Of a DNA stretch of 64,000 nucleotides, positions 28,208 through 38,313 are shown in pieces; the first letter of the stretch is position 1, and every line of letters starts with the position of its first letter. A program made the translations under genes and the position numbers. The DNA comes from Clostridiales bacterium (lineage in GTDB: Bacteria > Bacillota > Clostridia > Peptostreptococcales > Acidaminobacteraceae), in NCBI GenBank assembly GCA_016933835.1, contig JAFGAC010000194.1, positions 186,001 through 250,000 on the forward strand, given 5' to 3'. The notes beneath the pieces were generated by a model, which saw only the letters and a list, made by a program, of their open reading frames with translations, searched no databases and was not told the DNA's origin.

Positions 28208-28674
28208 TAATTTTCCTTCTTCTCATCCAACATTTTAGTTAATTCATTGATAAAGGAATTTAAATCTTTAAATTGTCTATAGACAGATGCAAATCTCACA
28301 TAAGCTACTTCATCTAACAATTTAAGTTCTTCCATTAATAATTCACCTATTTTTGCTGATGGAATTTCTCTTTCCATACTATTGATTAAATTTTGTTCAA
28401 TACGGTCTGCAACAGATTCCATTTGATCAATGGAAATTGGACGTTTTTCACAAGCTCTGATTAAACCATTTATTATTTTAGTTCTATTGAAAGATTCACG
28501 TGTGCCATCTTTTTTTACAACGATTAAATTGACTTCTTCAACACGTTCATATGTCGTATAACGCTTATTGCAATCAATGCACTCACGTCTTCTTCTAATG
28601 ACATTCCCTTCTTCAGTAGGTCTTGAATCAATAACTTTTGATTCTTCATAACCACAGTAAGGACATTTCATCAT
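28207..28674 (-). CDS. nrdR: Transcriptional repressor NrdR
   Basis: 155 residues. N-terminal zinc ribbon ([18 protein letters not shown], then CIDC) followed by an ATP-cone domain ([20 protein letters not shown]). It senses ATP/dATP and represses ribonucleotide reductase genes through NrdR boxes. GAGGAG precedes two consecutive ATG codons at 28674 and 28671; either could start. No nrd genes are in the window. The short ATP-cone protein is next to ftsZ, where spore-formers usually carry spoIIGA, sigE and sigG. Confidence 0.95.
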   Translation of the reverse strand: MMKCPYCGYEESKVIDSRPTEEGNVIRRRRECIDCNKRYTTYERVEEVNLIVVKKDGTRESFNRTKIINGLIRACEKRPISIDQMESVADRIEQNLINSMEREIPSAKIGELLMEELKLLDEVAYVRFASVYRQFKDLNSFINELTKMLDEKKEN

Positions 28675-28686
28675 TATCAACTCCTC

Positions 28687-28712
28687 AAAAAATTAAGGCC
28701 AAAATGGCCTTA
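28687..28712 (-). terminator. Terminator after ftsZ
   Basis: On the minus strand TAAGGCC pairs with GGCCTTA around a 5-nt loop, followed by A and six T. The stem includes the ftsZ stop codon. The stem is short (7 bp), so read-through into nrdR is likely. Confidence 0.72.
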
Positions 28713-29840
28713 TCGTCTAATTAAAAACGGTGGTCTATCTAAATCCTGGTCATCATCTTCATCAAGTGAACCCAAATCCAAATCTAAATCCAAGGATTTT
28801 TTTTCAAAAATATCAGGCACTTCAATTTCATCCCTATTATTTATAATAATAGCTTTTCCGTCTTCTCCAAATAAATTCTTTGGTTTGTCATGATCAAATC
28901 GTGTTGCAATTACAGTTATTTTTAGTTCATCGCCAATTTTTTCATCTATTACTGCACCAAATATTATTTCAGCATCTTCACTGACACTTTCAGTAATCAA
29001 TTGAACAGCTTCATTCACCTCATGAATACCTAAATTTTCTCCACCTGTTACATTTACTAAGACACCATTGGCACCTTGAATTGTAGTTTCCAATAAGGGA
29101 CTATGTATTGCCTGCTTTGCAGCTTCCATAGCACGATTGTCACCAGTCGCCTTTCCAGTTCCCATATGTGCAATACCGCTGCCAGTCATTATAGTTTGAA
29201 TATCTGCAAAATCAAGGTTAATCAATCCATCAATTGCAATTAAATCTGAAATGCCTTGAACGCCTTGTCTCAGAACATCATCAGCCACTCTAAAAGCTTC
29301 AACAATTGAAGTTTTTCTTTCTACAATTTCCAATAATTTATCATTTGGAATAGCTAAAAGTGTATCAACACTAGCTTTTAATCGCTCTATGCCCAATTCT
29401 GCATTTTTCATTCTTTTTTTACCTTCAAAAGTAAATGGCTTCGTAATAACACCAACTGTTAAAATCCCCATTTCTTTTGCAATTTCAGCAATGATAGGTG
29501 CTGCTCCAGTCCCAGTTCCTCCACCCATTCCCGCTGTTATAAAAAGCATATCTGTATCAACCAAAAATTGTTGAATTTTTTCTTTACTTTCCAAGGCTGA
29601 TTGTTCACCTACTTCGGGTTTGGCACCTGCACCCAATCCTTTTGTAATACTTTCTCCAATTTGAATCTTCAACTCTGCCTTAGAGGAATGCAAATCTTGT
29701 TGATCTGTATTGATTGCAATAAATTTAACACCTTTCAACTGATGTTCAATCATGCGGTTAACTGCATTATTGCCACCACCACCAATTCCTACAACTTTTA
29801 TTTGTGCAAATAAATTATTATCAGTATCGAATTCTATCAC
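28710..29840 (-). CDS. ftsZ: Cell division GTPase FtsZ
   Basis: 376 residues. Tubulin-like GTPase that forms the Z ring. Visible are [14 protein letters not shown] at the N-terminus, the tubulin signature [13 protein letters not shown], the T7-loop region, a variable acidic linker near 350-365 and a C-terminal peptide DRPPFLIRR that would bind SepF and FtsA. No FtsA gene is seen here; SepF is encoded downstream. The start is GTG, preceded by GGGAGG. An 89-base gap separates it from sbp, leaving room for its own promoter, though none is clear. Confidence 0.97.
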   Translation of the reverse strand: MIEFDTDNNLFAQIKVVGIGGGGNNAVNRMIEHQLKGVKFIAINTDQQDLHSSKAELKIQIGESITKGLGAGAKPEVGEQSALESKEKIQQFLVDTDMLFITAGMGGGTGTGAAPIIAEIAKEMGILTVGVITKPFTFEGKKRMKNAELGIERLKASVDTLLAIPNDKLLEIVERKTSIVEAFRVADDVLRQGVQGISDLIAIDGLINLDFADIQTIMTGSGIAHMGTGKATGDNRAMEAAKQAIHSPLLETTIQGANGVLVNVTGGENLGIHEVNEAVQLITESVSEDAEIIFGAVIDEKIGDELKITVIATRFDHDKPKNLFGEDGKAIIINNRDEIEVPDIFEKKSLDLDLDLGSLDEDDDQDLDRPPFLIRR

Positions 29841-29929
29841 TGAATTTTCCTCCCTTTGAATCTATATTAAAAACTGCTAATCATAAATTTCTTTACCTTA
29901 TCATAACATAATTTTGAAAGAAAAACATC

Positions 29930-30262
29930 TTACATTCTTTTAAACATATATCTTCGAATAATGGAAAAGTTTTGAAAAAGTCTCGTTCCAAATACAAAAA
30001 TAGCTGCATAATAAAGAGGCACACCCAATTGATCACCTATATAGGCAAGTGACAGTGCCAATATGGAATTCCCAAAAAAACCCGACACAAAAATAACCGA
30101 GTCGAATTTTCCTTCTAGATTACCTCTAATCCCTCCAAACAGGGAGTCGATTGCAGCTAAAATCGCTACAGACAAATAAATGCTGAAAGCGCCTGATATA
30201 TTTATTGGAATAAAATACCCCAATAAAACACCAACTAAAATTCCAATAATTGCTATAATCAT
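29930..30262 (-). CDS. sbp: Small basic protein Sbp (DUF1290)
   Basis: 110 residues with three hydrophobic segments (about 1-20, 25-43 and 58-100) and the family core AAIDSLFGGIRGNLEGKFDS. Sbp lies between ylxX/W-type genes and ftsZ in Firmicutes; its biochemical role is unknown. It starts 1 base after the upstream DUF881 gene, which suggests co-expression. Confidence 0.9.
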   Translation of the reverse strand: MIIAIIGILVGVLLGYFIPINISGAFSIYLSVAILAAIDSLFGGIRGNLEGKFDSVIFVSGFFGNSILALSLAYIGDQLGVPLYYAAIFVFGTRLFQNFSIIRRYMFKRM

Positions 30263-30263
30263 A

Positions 30264-30983
30264 TCAGTTCTCCTTCGTTTTCATATATTCAAAATCGCGA
30301 TAGCCTTCGAATCCAGGTATTTCCAGATAAATACTTGTATTTACTTCTAGAAATAGTCCCCATTGTTTTAGAATATATCCATATTTATCAGGTGCATTCA
30401 CTGCTGCTTCTAAATATGTCCTATTACCAATCGCCTCTATAATAAAAGGTTGCGAATACAATTCATCATTAATTCTGATAGTGGGACCGTTACATACAAT
30501 TTCCGTAAAATGCGGAATGACTCTTTGACCATTGACCGCTATTGCTTCTGCACCCGCACTGACTAAATCATCTATAAGCGCCTGAATATCCAAATCATGT
30601 ACCAGTAGATTATTTGGATTTTCGTCATCCAAAAGTTGACGCTCACTGTCAGTAAAAATAATAACCACTCCCGGACCTGAAAGCGCCTCAACTCCCGATA
30701 TCTTACCGTATATTTCAATATCTTCAATTAAGACTGATTCAATATTACCCGTTTCTTCAATTGCAGATTCATAATTTATGATTTGATCATTCAAACTATT
30801 TATTTTATCTTTTAATTTTTGATTTTCAAAATTTTGACTGTCAATTCTATTTGTTAAAGTTTCAATATCTCTAAATGAGACATATTTCATACCCGTTTGA
30901 GCTATTTTATATTGCATTACTATAAGAAATCCAAGAATAACCAAAAGAATGAAAATTGTTTTTTGAGGTTTCTTTTTAAACAC
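30264..30983 (-). CDS. DUF881 protein, second copy
   Basis: 239 residues. N-terminal membrane anchor (TIFILLVILGFLIVMQYKIA), a coiled-coil segment about 38-75 (NRIDSQNFENQKLKDKINSL) and the extracytoplasmic DUF881 domain (GPGVVIIFTDS, then LVHDLDIQALIDDLVSAGAEAIAVNGQRV). These YlxX/YlxW-like proteins sit between ftsQ and ftsZ and have a topology like small divisome proteins. The start is GTG with AGGTG upstream. It is paralogous to the gene at 30992-31714, showing an old tandem duplication that is common in this phylum. Confidence 0.9.
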   Translation of the reverse strand: MFKKKPQKTIFILLVILGFLIVMQYKIAQTGMKYVSFRDIETLTNRIDSQNFENQKLKDKINSLNDQIINYESAIEETGNIESVLIEDIEIYGKISGVEALSGPGVVIIFTDSERQLLDDENPNNLLVHDLDIQALIDDLVSAGAEAIAVNGQRVIPHFTEIVCNGPTIRINDELYSQPFIIEAIGNRTYLEAAVNAPDKYGYILKQWGLFLEVNTSIYLEIPGFEGYRDFEYMKTKEN

Positions 30984-30991
30984 GATATCAC

Positions 30992-31714
30992 CTATTTCTT
31001 AAGGATCTTGGCATAATTGAAATCAACAATTCCATTGTATTTAAGAATTTCAATATTATCTGATTTTTTCACTTCAACAAAATATCCCATATTTCGTAAA
31101 GTTGAAGCAATCCCAAATATTTGATTGAGTGCACCATCTAAAGTATCTTTATTTCCAATCGCTTTAATGATGAACGGAGGATATTTTGGCACCTTATTGA
31201 TAACAAGTGCACTTCCTGCAGTTCTGATTTCGCTGATGCTGATAATTCTTTCATCATTGATGGAAATTGCCTCAGCGCCTGCAGCATTTAGCTCATTTAT
31301 CAATATATTAATTAAATCATATTCATAAATAATATTGACATCTGCCGTTGTATTGCTTTCATTGACAGGATTGTCCAATATGACTTGTATACCTTGTCCT
31401 GAAACATCTAAAAATCCGCCAAAAAGTTTGTACCTTTCAAGATCAACAGTCAATCCTTTAATCATAGCATTATCACTTGAAGCATCATTTTCAATTTCTT
31501 GAAGCTTCGTTTGAAGCTGATTTATCTCCATTAAAAGTTTATCTCTTTCACCAATGACAGTTTCATATGCACGGCTTAATTCTATGGATCTTGTTAAAGG
31601 ATTTGAGCCCTCTAAATAATTGCCTTGTACAACTTTCAATTGTATTGATATGATTAAACCTAGCACAATACTTATAAATCCTATCAATAAATAATTTTTG
31701 TTTTTTACTTTCAT
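30992..31714 (-). CDS. DUF881 protein, first copy
   Basis: 240 residues. Membrane anchor at about 8-26 (LLIGFISIVLGLIISIQL), coiled coil about 47-80, DUF881 core with GQGIQVILDNPV and LINELNAAGAEAISINDERI. Same architecture as the next gene, 8 bases downstream. Function unknown; genomic place and topology suggest envelope or division work. Confidence 0.9.
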   Translation of the reverse strand: MKVKNKNYLLIGFISIVLGLIISIQLKVVQGNYLEGSNPLTRSIELSRAYETVIGERDKLLMEINQLQTKLQEIENDASSDNAMIKGLTVDLERYKLFGGFLDVSGQGIQVILDNPVNESNTTADVNIIYEYDLINILINELNAAGAEAISINDERIISISEIRTAGSALVINKVPKYPPFIIKAIGNKDTLDGALNQIFGIASTLRNMGYFVEVKKSDNIEILKYNGIVDFNYAKILKK

Positions 31715-31723
31715 GAATTTCTC

Positions 31724-32431
31724 CTAATTGAATGGCTTGTACAGTGGAAGTCCATCTGTACTTACATCAATAACTCCTTTAGCAATATCTGATTTTATTA
31801 AATCTAAATAAATATTATAAAATGCGTTAAATCTATTTTCAATATTTTTTCCATCTCCGAAATTCACATAAAAATCACTATAGATTTTTAATAGTATCTT
31901 ATTATCCTCAATCTGTATAGATGGAAGAAAGTTTAAATCTGAAATTTTAATCAACTGAACTAATTCTATTGATGATTCCATTATTGATTCATTAAATACT
32001 TGAATTTTGTTTCCTAAATTAAAATTTTCAACTTCCAAACCATAAATCGCCATCAAACCAGCTTCATTTTGATTAGCAGATAGCGCATAGTGATTTTGGT
32101 CAATATTGATAAAATAATTTGAATAGTAAATAGATAGTATCGCTTTCCTTACAGTATAATCAATTGTAATCCTATCAGGATAAATTTTTTCAACAGTTGC
32201 AGTTTTTATCATCGGATGTCTCTCAAGATTCTCTTTAACCATATTGACATCTATAAATAATAAATTAGTATTTTTCTTTATTTTTGAATATTCAAGAATT
32301 TCAAATTCAGATATTTCTTGATCTCCAAATATATCAACAATTTTCAATTTAAAATAATCCGAATTAAAAACGAAGAAGCTAATTGACCCAAGAAGCATTA
32401 AAAAAATTATCAAAACTACTATTTTTTTCAT
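31724..32431 (-). CDS. ftsQ: Cell division protein FtsQ/DivIB
   Basis: 235 residues from the preferred start. Short cytoplasmic tail, membrane segment (IVVLIIFLMLLGSISFFVF), then a POTRA domain (VDIFGDQEISEFEILEYS, then PMIKTATVEKIYPDRI) and a beta domain. Part of the FtsQ-FtsL-DivIC subcomplex. An ATG four codons earlier overlaps the murG stop (TAATG), but GAGGGTG lies correctly for the ATG at 32431. Confidence 0.9.
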   Translation of the reverse strand: MKKIVVLIIFLMLLGSISFFVFNSDYFKLKIVDIFGDQEISEFEILEYSKIKKNTNLLFIDVNMVKENLERHPMIKTATVEKIYPDRITIDYTVRKAILSIYYSNYFINIDQNHYALSANQNEAGLMAIYGLEVENFNLGNKIQVFNESIMESSIELVQLIKISDLNFLPSIQIEDNKILLKIYSDFYVNFGDGKNIENRFNAFYNIYLDLIKSDIAKGVIDVSTDGLPLYKPFN

Positions 32432-32442
32432 GGACACCCTCA

Positions 32443-33528
32443 TTAAAACATTTTCAAAATCTCATCTGCAATAATATTTCCAGCATTATGTAATAAGACT
32501 TTAATGGAATTTTCCGACATTTCTTCTAAAAGTTTGTCATTATCAAGCAAACTGTTCAATTGAAAATTTATGAAATTTATATCAATATTATTTTCATCAA
32601 CAATAATTGCTGCTTTTGATCTTTCAAAAGCTTTTGCATTTTCCATTTGATGATTGTTTGCAACATTTGGTGAAGGCAGTAAAATGGATGGAATCCCTAA
32701 AGTTGATATTTCAGCCAAGGTTATCGCTCCACTTCTAGCTATCACAATATCTGCAGCACTCATATAAAGAGGCATATCCTCAATATACTCTAAAAATTTA
32801 AGATTATCCGGTAAATCAGTTCTTGATTTAAATGATTCATAATATCTATTACCCGTCGCATGGTAAAAAACAACATTTTCCCTATGAGAAAGTAATTTTG
32901 CCAATTCAACAACCAAATTATTAATCTTTTGAGCCCCACCCGAACCACCAAAAGAAAGAATCATTTTCTTATCTGTAATACCCATTTGTATTTTTGATTC
33001 TTTTTTATCGATGTGCTTAAATTCATCTCTCACAGGATTGCCACTGAGAAAAATTTTTTCGCGCTTTATTTTAAAATAATCCAATGAATCTGGAAAACTC
33101 ACAAATATTTTAGTCACATATCGACTCAAAAATTTATTAGCTACACCAGGATAAGCATTTTGTTCATGGATAAATATTGGTATTTTTTTAATTGCCGCAA
33201 CAAAAAGTATAGGAAAACTTACATATCCCCCAGTTCCTAAAACAAAAGCTGGCCTATATTTATTCAATATTTTATTTGCATCGAACAAGCTTTTAATCAG
33301 CAGGAAAATATTTTTAATCGTATGCCATCCTATTTTTCTATTAAGCCCTTCAATGTTGATTTTTTCAAATACAATATTTTTTTTTGGAACAATTCTGCTT
33401 TCAATTCCACGTTCAGTTCCTACATATAAGACTTCTGTTGAAGGTTCTTTGAGTTTCAAAGATTCAATTATCGCCAACGCAGGATAGACATGTCCACCAG
33501 TTCCTCCACCAGTTACTATTACTCTCAC
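32443..33528 (-). CDS. murG: UDP-GlcNAc:lipid I N-acetylglucosaminyltransferase MurG
   Basis: 361 residues. Makes lipid II on the inner face of the membrane. The N-terminal GGGTGGHVYPALAI loop, GGYVSFP and the C-terminal donor-binding GGSGGAQKIN and ARSGAITLAEI are present. The GTG at 33528 is chosen: it overlaps the ftsW stop (GTGA) and has AGGAGGAG upstream. A TTG six codons earlier is rejected. Confidence 0.96.
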   Translation of the reverse strand: MRVIVTGGGTGGHVYPALAIIESLKLKEPSTEVLYVGTERGIESRIVPKKNIVFEKINIEGLNRKIGWHTIKNIFLLIKSLFDANKILNKYRPAFVLGTGGYVSFPILFVAAIKKIPIFIHEQNAYPGVANKFLSRYVTKIFVSFPDSLDYFKIKREKIFLSGNPVRDEFKHIDKKESKIQMGITDKKMILSFGGSGGAQKINNLVVELAKLLSHRENVVFYHATGNRYYESFKSRTDLPDNLKFLEYIEDMPLYMSAADIVIARSGAITLAEISTLGIPSILLPSPNVANNHQMENAKAFERSKAAIIVDENNIDINFINFQLNSLLDNDKLLEEMSENSIKVLLHNAGNIIADEILKMF

Positions 33529-34634
33529 AGTTTCTCCTCCTGACAATCAATGTATTTTGAAATATTTAAAAGTATTCCCATGGAACCCATCAAAATAACT
33601 AAACTTGTTCCTCCAAAACTTATAAAGGGCAATGGCATACCTGTTACGGGCAATAATGAAGTAGATACACCAATATTGATAATCGTTTGAATCGCTACTA
33701 AAAAAGTAATACCATAGGCCAGTAACTTGCCAAACATATCATTTGTTTTCTTCGCAATATTAAAACCTCTATAAATTAAAATAATAAAAACACTCATTAA
33801 TAGCAAGGTCCCGATAAATCCAAATTCTTCACCTAATGTCGCAACAATAAAATCATTTTGAGGTTCAGGAATATACAATTTATTTTGTGTGCTTTGACCC
33901 AGTCCTACTCCAAATAAACCCCCTGATCCTAACGCATAAAGCGAATTGACTATTTGCCATCCAGAACCCATGGGATCTGCAAAAGGATCCAAAAATGTCA
34001 AAAATCGTTGCATCCGATATGTTGATTCTGCAATAAAGTACCAACCTGCAACAATAGCAACACTTATCATTGGCAGAAAGTAAATAAATTTAGTTCCAGC
34101 TATATACATCATAGATAAGGCCAGTGTAACAATAACTGCAGTCGTTGAATAATCAGGTTGTTTTAATATAAGTGCTGCAATAATTGCAATCACAAGCAAA
34201 TAAGGTTTAAACAAATCTGAGAACTTATCAATTTCATATTTCTTGCTGCTTAGCATTTGTGCAAAAAAAATAATCATGGCTATTTTTGCCAACTCCGACG
34301 GCATAAACTGATGACCCGCTAGGGTAAGCCATCTTTGTGCACCATTATATACATCTCCCATTATCAATGTCATACCTAAGAATACAGTAGATACAATTGT
34401 TAACGGCCATGAAACTACTTTGTATATTCTATAAGGCACATTTGATGCGATAAACATAGCTATCAGACCAATTGCTCCCCATAATAATTCTTTTTTGAGA
34501 AAATGAAATTTATCATGCCATTTATTCAAAGCATAATAATATGATGCGCTAAATACCATTGTGATTCCAATTGCAAGAAGGATCAAAATCATAAACAATA
34601 AAATATAATCAATAGTTCCTTTTTTCATTTTCAT
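33525..34634 (-). CDS. ftsW: SEDS peptidoglycan polymerase FtsW/SpoVE
   Basis: 369 residues with about ten membrane segments. SEDS-family signatures include QRWLTLAGHQFMPSELAKI near the middle and LPVTGMPLPFISFGGTS near the C-terminus. Polymerises lipid II together with the class B PBP encoded at 39742-41718. The ATG overlaps the murD stop (ATGA). Whether it should be called FtsW or SpoVE cannot be decided; the dcw location and the missing sporulation genes favour FtsW. Confidence 0.93.
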   Translation of the reverse strand: MKMKKGTIDYILLFMILILLAIGITMVFSASYYYALNKWHDKFHFLKKELLWGAIGLIAMFIASNVPYRIYKVVSWPLTIVSTVFLGMTLIMGDVYNGAQRWLTLAGHQFMPSELAKIAMIIFFAQMLSSKKYEIDKFSDLFKPYLLVIAIIAALILKQPDYSTTAVIVTLALSMMYIAGTKFIYFLPMISVAIVAGWYFIAESTYRMQRFLTFLDPFADPMGSGWQIVNSLYALGSGGLFGVGLGQSTQNKLYIPEPQNDFIVATLGEEFGFIGTLLLMSVFIILIYRGFNIAKKTNDMFGKLLAYGITFLVAIQTIINIGVSTSLLPVTGMPLPFISFGGTSLVILMGSMGILLNISKYIDCQEEKL

Positions 34635-35968
34635 CCCAACTTTTCAACAATTTCTTTAAAGTGACTTCCTCTTACTTCGAAATTCGGATACATATCCCAA
34701 CTTGCACATGCAGGAGAAAGCAGTATTGCATACCCATCTTCGGAAACATTTATTGCTTCAGCAACAGCTTCTTCAAGATTTTCAACGATTTTTATCCGTG
34801 AAAAACCATTTTTCATAGAAGTATCCGCAATGATATATTTAGTTTCTCCATATAATACCATATATTTTATATTTTTCGAAAAAGTTTGTATCATTTGATT
34901 GAAATCCGAACCTTTATCCATCCCACCAGCAATCAAAACTGTCGGTTGATTCATGGATTCTATTGCTTTTATAGTTGCATCAGGATTTGTAGCTTTAGAA
35001 TCATTGATGAATACTCTTCCGAATTTTTTTTTGAAAATTTCCAATCTATGCTCTACACCTTTAAAATCCATAACAGAACGTCTTATATGAGTGACGGGAA
35101 TTCCTGAAAGAAAGGCCATACTGACGGCAGCGAGAACATTCTCGACATTATGAAGCCCAGGTATAAAAATCTCTTCTAGGTCCATTATTTTAGTGATTTG
35201 ATCTTGCATAGAAATAAAAATCGAATCGTTTTCTATAAATGCTCCATTTTTCAATTTTTTCTTTCTTGAAAAGTAAAAATTTTTAGGATTTTCAGAATCA
35301 AAATTCCTTAGAATTTCATCATCATAATTCAGTACTCTATAACCTTCTGAATCTTGATTTTCGTATATCCTGAATTTAGTCTCAATATAGTTCTGCATTG
35401 TTTTATGCCTATTGAGATGGTCTGGTGTTATATTCAGAATTGCCCCAATTTTCACTTTAAAGGTATCTATCGTCTCAAGTTGAAAACTGCTGAGTTCCGT
35501 AATGAAATATGTAAACTCTTTTGATATTGCTGTTTTTTCAATTGCAGGAACCCCTATATTTCCAACCAACTCCACATTTTTAAAATAAGATTTAAATATT
35601 TCATATACTAATGTTGTTGTAGTCGTTTTCCCATTGGTTCCTGTAATACCAATGAAAACACCATTTGCAAGCAAGTAAGCCAACTCTATTTCTCCTAAAA
35701 TTTTAATTCCTTTATTTTTTACTGTTTCAATAATTTCAATATCTAGAGATATACCAGGACTGACTGCAATAAAATCATAGTCATAAGTTACAGGGAATCT
35801 ATTGAAATAAGCATTCCTGGCATATTGCTCTATTATTTCTATTTTTTCAATCTCGTCACTATTCTTGCCATCATATACATCTACAATATTGCCTAATTCA
35901 GACAGTACTTTAAGCATTGCCATCCCAGATTTACCAAGACCTATTACAAGTATCGACTTATTTTTCAT
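34631..35968 (-). CDS. murD: UDP-N-acetylmuramoylalanine-D-glutamate ligase
   Basis: 445 residues. Adds D-Glu to UDP-MurNAc-L-Ala. N-terminal Rossmann-like domain (ILVIGLGKSGMA), ATP loop GITGTNGKTTTT, central NITPDHLNRH and the C-terminal FINDSKATNPDAT. Located 10 bases after mraY and coupled to ftsW. Confidence 0.97.
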   Translation of the reverse strand: MKNKSILVIGLGKSGMAMLKVLSELGNIVDVYDGKNSDEIEKIEIIEQYARNAYFNRFPVTYDYDFIAVSPGISLDIEIIETVKNKGIKILGEIELAYLLANGVFIGITGTNGKTTTTTLVYEIFKSYFKNVELVGNIGVPAIEKTAISKEFTYFITELSSFQLETIDTFKVKIGAILNITPDHLNRHKTMQNYIETKFRIYENQDSEGYRVLNYDDEILRNFDSENPKNFYFSRKKKLKNGAFIENDSIFISMQDQITKIMDLEEIFIPGLHNVENVLAAVSMAFLSGIPVTHIRRSVMDFKGVEHRLEIFKKKFGRVFINDSKATNPDATIKAIESMNQPTVLIAGGMDKGSDFNQMIQTFSKNIKYMVLYGETKYIIADTSMKNGFSRIKIVENLEEAVAEAINVSEDGYAILLSPACASWDMYPNFEVRGSHFKEIVEKLG

Positions 35969-35977
35969 AATTTTCTC

Positions 35978-36919
35978 CTAATATATTATTATTCCAATAA
36001 TTGAAAGCAATAAGCCAACCAGCCAAAAAATCCGAACAATTTTCTTCTCGGACCAAGCACTTAATTCAAAATGATGATGCAATGGACTCATTTTAAATAC
36101 TCTTTTTCCAGTTAATTTAAATGATGTCACTTGAATAACGACAGACAGTGTTTCCATTACAAAAACACCCCCTACAATTATAGTAAATAATGGTGTTCCA
36201 GTAAGCAAGGCCAAGCCCCCAATAAATCCACCAATCGCCAAACTGCCAGTATCACCCATAAAAACCTTAGCTGGATACTTGTTAAAATATAAGAATCCTA
36301 CTAAAGCAAAGATAAAAATCAAAGAAATATTCATTAAATTTGAGTCGTTGATTATATAAGCCACTGCAGCAAAAAAAATCATGGAAGCTATGCTTAGTCC
36401 ACTTGCAAGTCCATCCAATCCATCTGTTAGATTTACACTATTGACGATCGAAACTAAAAACAGCATCGTAAATGGATAATACCATAACCCTAAATGAATT
36501 TTCACTTGTGTAAAGGGAATCAATATATCATTGCCAATATCATAAGTAATATACGCAACAATAAGTGAGAACAATACTTGCATCGCCATTTTCTGATAAG
36601 CTCTGAGTCCAAGATTTCTTTTTAGCACCACTTTTATGTAGTCATCAACAAAACCTATTGTTGCAAATAATAGAAAACTGATAATGACCGTATAGTAAGG
36701 TGTTTTGAGAAATCCGCCTATTATAAATGATACAAGAACTGCCACTATAAACATGATCCCTCCCATTGTCGGAGTGCCTTGTTTCATAAGATGGCTTTGT
36801 GGTCCAACTTCTCTTATGGTTTGACCGAATTTTAGTTTGTTTAAAAAAGGAATAAAGACCGGACCCATCAATAAAACTACTACAAGCGACATTAAAATCG
36901 CAAAATTGTTGACATTCAT
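35978..36919 (-). CDS. mraY: Phospho-N-acetylmuramoyl-pentapeptide transferase
   Basis: 313 residues, ten predicted membrane helices. Makes lipid I from UDP-MurNAc-pentapeptide and undecaprenyl phosphate. The conserved aspartates appear in FVDDYIKV and NSVNLTDGLDGLA, and the HHHFE motif near the C-terminus (MSPLHHHFELSAWSE) is intact. The start follows AAGGTGAGG. Confidence 0.97.
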   Translation of the reverse strand: MNVNNFAILMSLVVVLLMGPVFIPFLNKLKFGQTIREVGPQSHLMKQGTPTMGGIMFIVAVLVSFIIGGFLKTPYYTVIISFLLFATIGFVDDYIKVVLKRNLGLRAYQKMAMQVLFSLIVAYITYDIGNDILIPFTQVKIHLGLWYYPFTMLFLVSIVNSVNLTDGLDGLASGLSIASMIFFAAVAYIINDSNLMNISLIFIFALVGFLYFNKYPAKVFMGDTGSLAIGGFIGGLALLTGTPLFTIIVGGVFVMETLSVVIQVTSFKLTGKRVFKMSPLHHHFELSAWSEKKIVRIFWLVGLLLSIIGIIIY

Positions 36920-36933
36920 CTATAACCTCACCT

Positions 36934-38313
36934 TTATATTTTATTAAGAATCGTTTCCATCGCCATTCCTCTGGATCCTTTTATCAAAAGAACATCTCCT
37001 GATTTGAGAAAATCATTCAATAAAGAAGCAGCTTGATCAAAATTATGAATATGTCTCACTTTTTTTTCATCAAACCCTCTTTCAATAAGTCTAATGCCTA
37101 TATGCTTTGCCATTGATCCTATTGTAATACATAAATCTACGTTATCCAAATTTATGTATTCAGCAACTTGACGATGTCCATCTATTGCAAATTCACCCAT
37201 CTCAAACATATCTCCAAGAAAAACAACTTTTCGTTTACCGACAATATTATCAATCATTTCAAGACTGCTTTTCATGGAATCAGGGCTTGCATTATATGCG
37301 TCATTGATAATCAAATAACCTTTAGGGCTCATTTCTAAGCTCAATCTCATTTTCTCACCGGAATATGCACAAATTGCCTTTTGAATAAGTTGATCATCTA
37401 TTCCCAGCAATTTCCCTGCAATTACTCCGTTTGCACTGTTAAGAACATTATGTTTCCCAGGTATGCTCAATTCAATTTTTATGTTATCTATCATATAGTT
37501 ATGGCAATAGTTGGTATCTGATTCTACATTTGTAATCTGAAAATCAACCTCATTATCATATCCATAATCAATTTTTCTGTAATCTGAATTTTCATTATAT
37601 GATTTTCTTAAAAGAGTATCTTCTCCATTTAAAATAAGAATATTGTCTTTTGTAAAATAATTTACTATCTCCATTTTTGCCTTTAATATACCCTCTCTTG
37701 AACCAAAATTTTCTATATGGCTTGATCCAATGTTAGTAATAATTGCAATATCGGGTTTAGCAATTTCAACTAATCGATCAATTTCTCCAAAATGATTCAT
37801 ACCCATTTCAAGTACAAAAACTTGAGTATCCTCATCGCTATTCAATATAGTTAGAGGCATCCCAATATGATTATTGAAATTCCCCTTTGTTTTTACTGTA
37901 TTAAATTTCTGACTAAGTACTTGGAAAACAAAATCCTTACTTGTTGTTTTTCCTGTCGAACCTGTAACTGCAATCACAATTGCATTTGATTCTTCAATAA
38001 TATATTTTGCAAGCTCTTGCAAAGCATTTAAAGTATCTTCAACAAGTATAAGTGGTAAATCCTTTAATAATTCCCTATATTTCATAAAATAATCTATTGA
38101 GCAAAAAGAGAATTGCGCACCTTTTTGAAAAGACTCCACTATAAATTCATGCCCATCAAATCTATCGCCGACTATCGGCATGAAAATACTTTGAGACTTT
38201 ATTTGCCTAGAATCAATAGCAATTAGATTTGTATCAAATATCAAATCATGCGTCATATTATTCAGTTTTAGATCAAGTCTTTCAATAATATCATTCAATA
38301 AAATTTTTTTCAC
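36934..38313 (-). CDS. murF: UDP-MurNAc-tripeptide-D-Ala-D-Ala ligase
   Basis: 459 residues. Adds D-Ala-D-Ala to complete the pentapeptide precursor. ATP loop AVTGSTGKTTSK, GNFNNHIGMPLT, EMGMNHFGEI and NDAYNASPDSM are family motifs. The start is GTG, overlapping the murE stop (TAGTG), with GAAGGGGAAG upstream. Confidence 0.96.
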   Translation of the reverse strand: MKKILLNDIIERLDLKLNNMTHDLIFDTNLIAIDSRQIKSQSIFMPIVGDRFDGHEFIVESFQKGAQFSFCSIDYFMKYRELLKDLPLILVEDTLNALQELAKYIIEESNAIVIAVTGSTGKTTSKDFVFQVLSQKFNTVKTKGNFNNHIGMPLTILNSDEDTQVFVLEMGMNHFGEIDRLVEIAKPDIAIITNIGSSHIENFGSREGILKAKMEIVNYFTKDNILILNGEDTLLRKSYNENSDYRKIDYGYDNEVDFQITNVESDTNYCHNYMIDNIKIELSIPGKHNVLNSANGVIAGKLLGIDDQLIQKAICAYSGEKMRLSLEMSPKGYLIINDAYNASPDSMKSSLEMIDNIVGKRKVVFLGDMFEMGEFAIDGHRQVAEYINLDNVDLCITIGSMAKHIGIRLIERGFDEKKVRHIHNFDQAASLLNDFLKSGDVLLIKGSRGMAMETILNKI

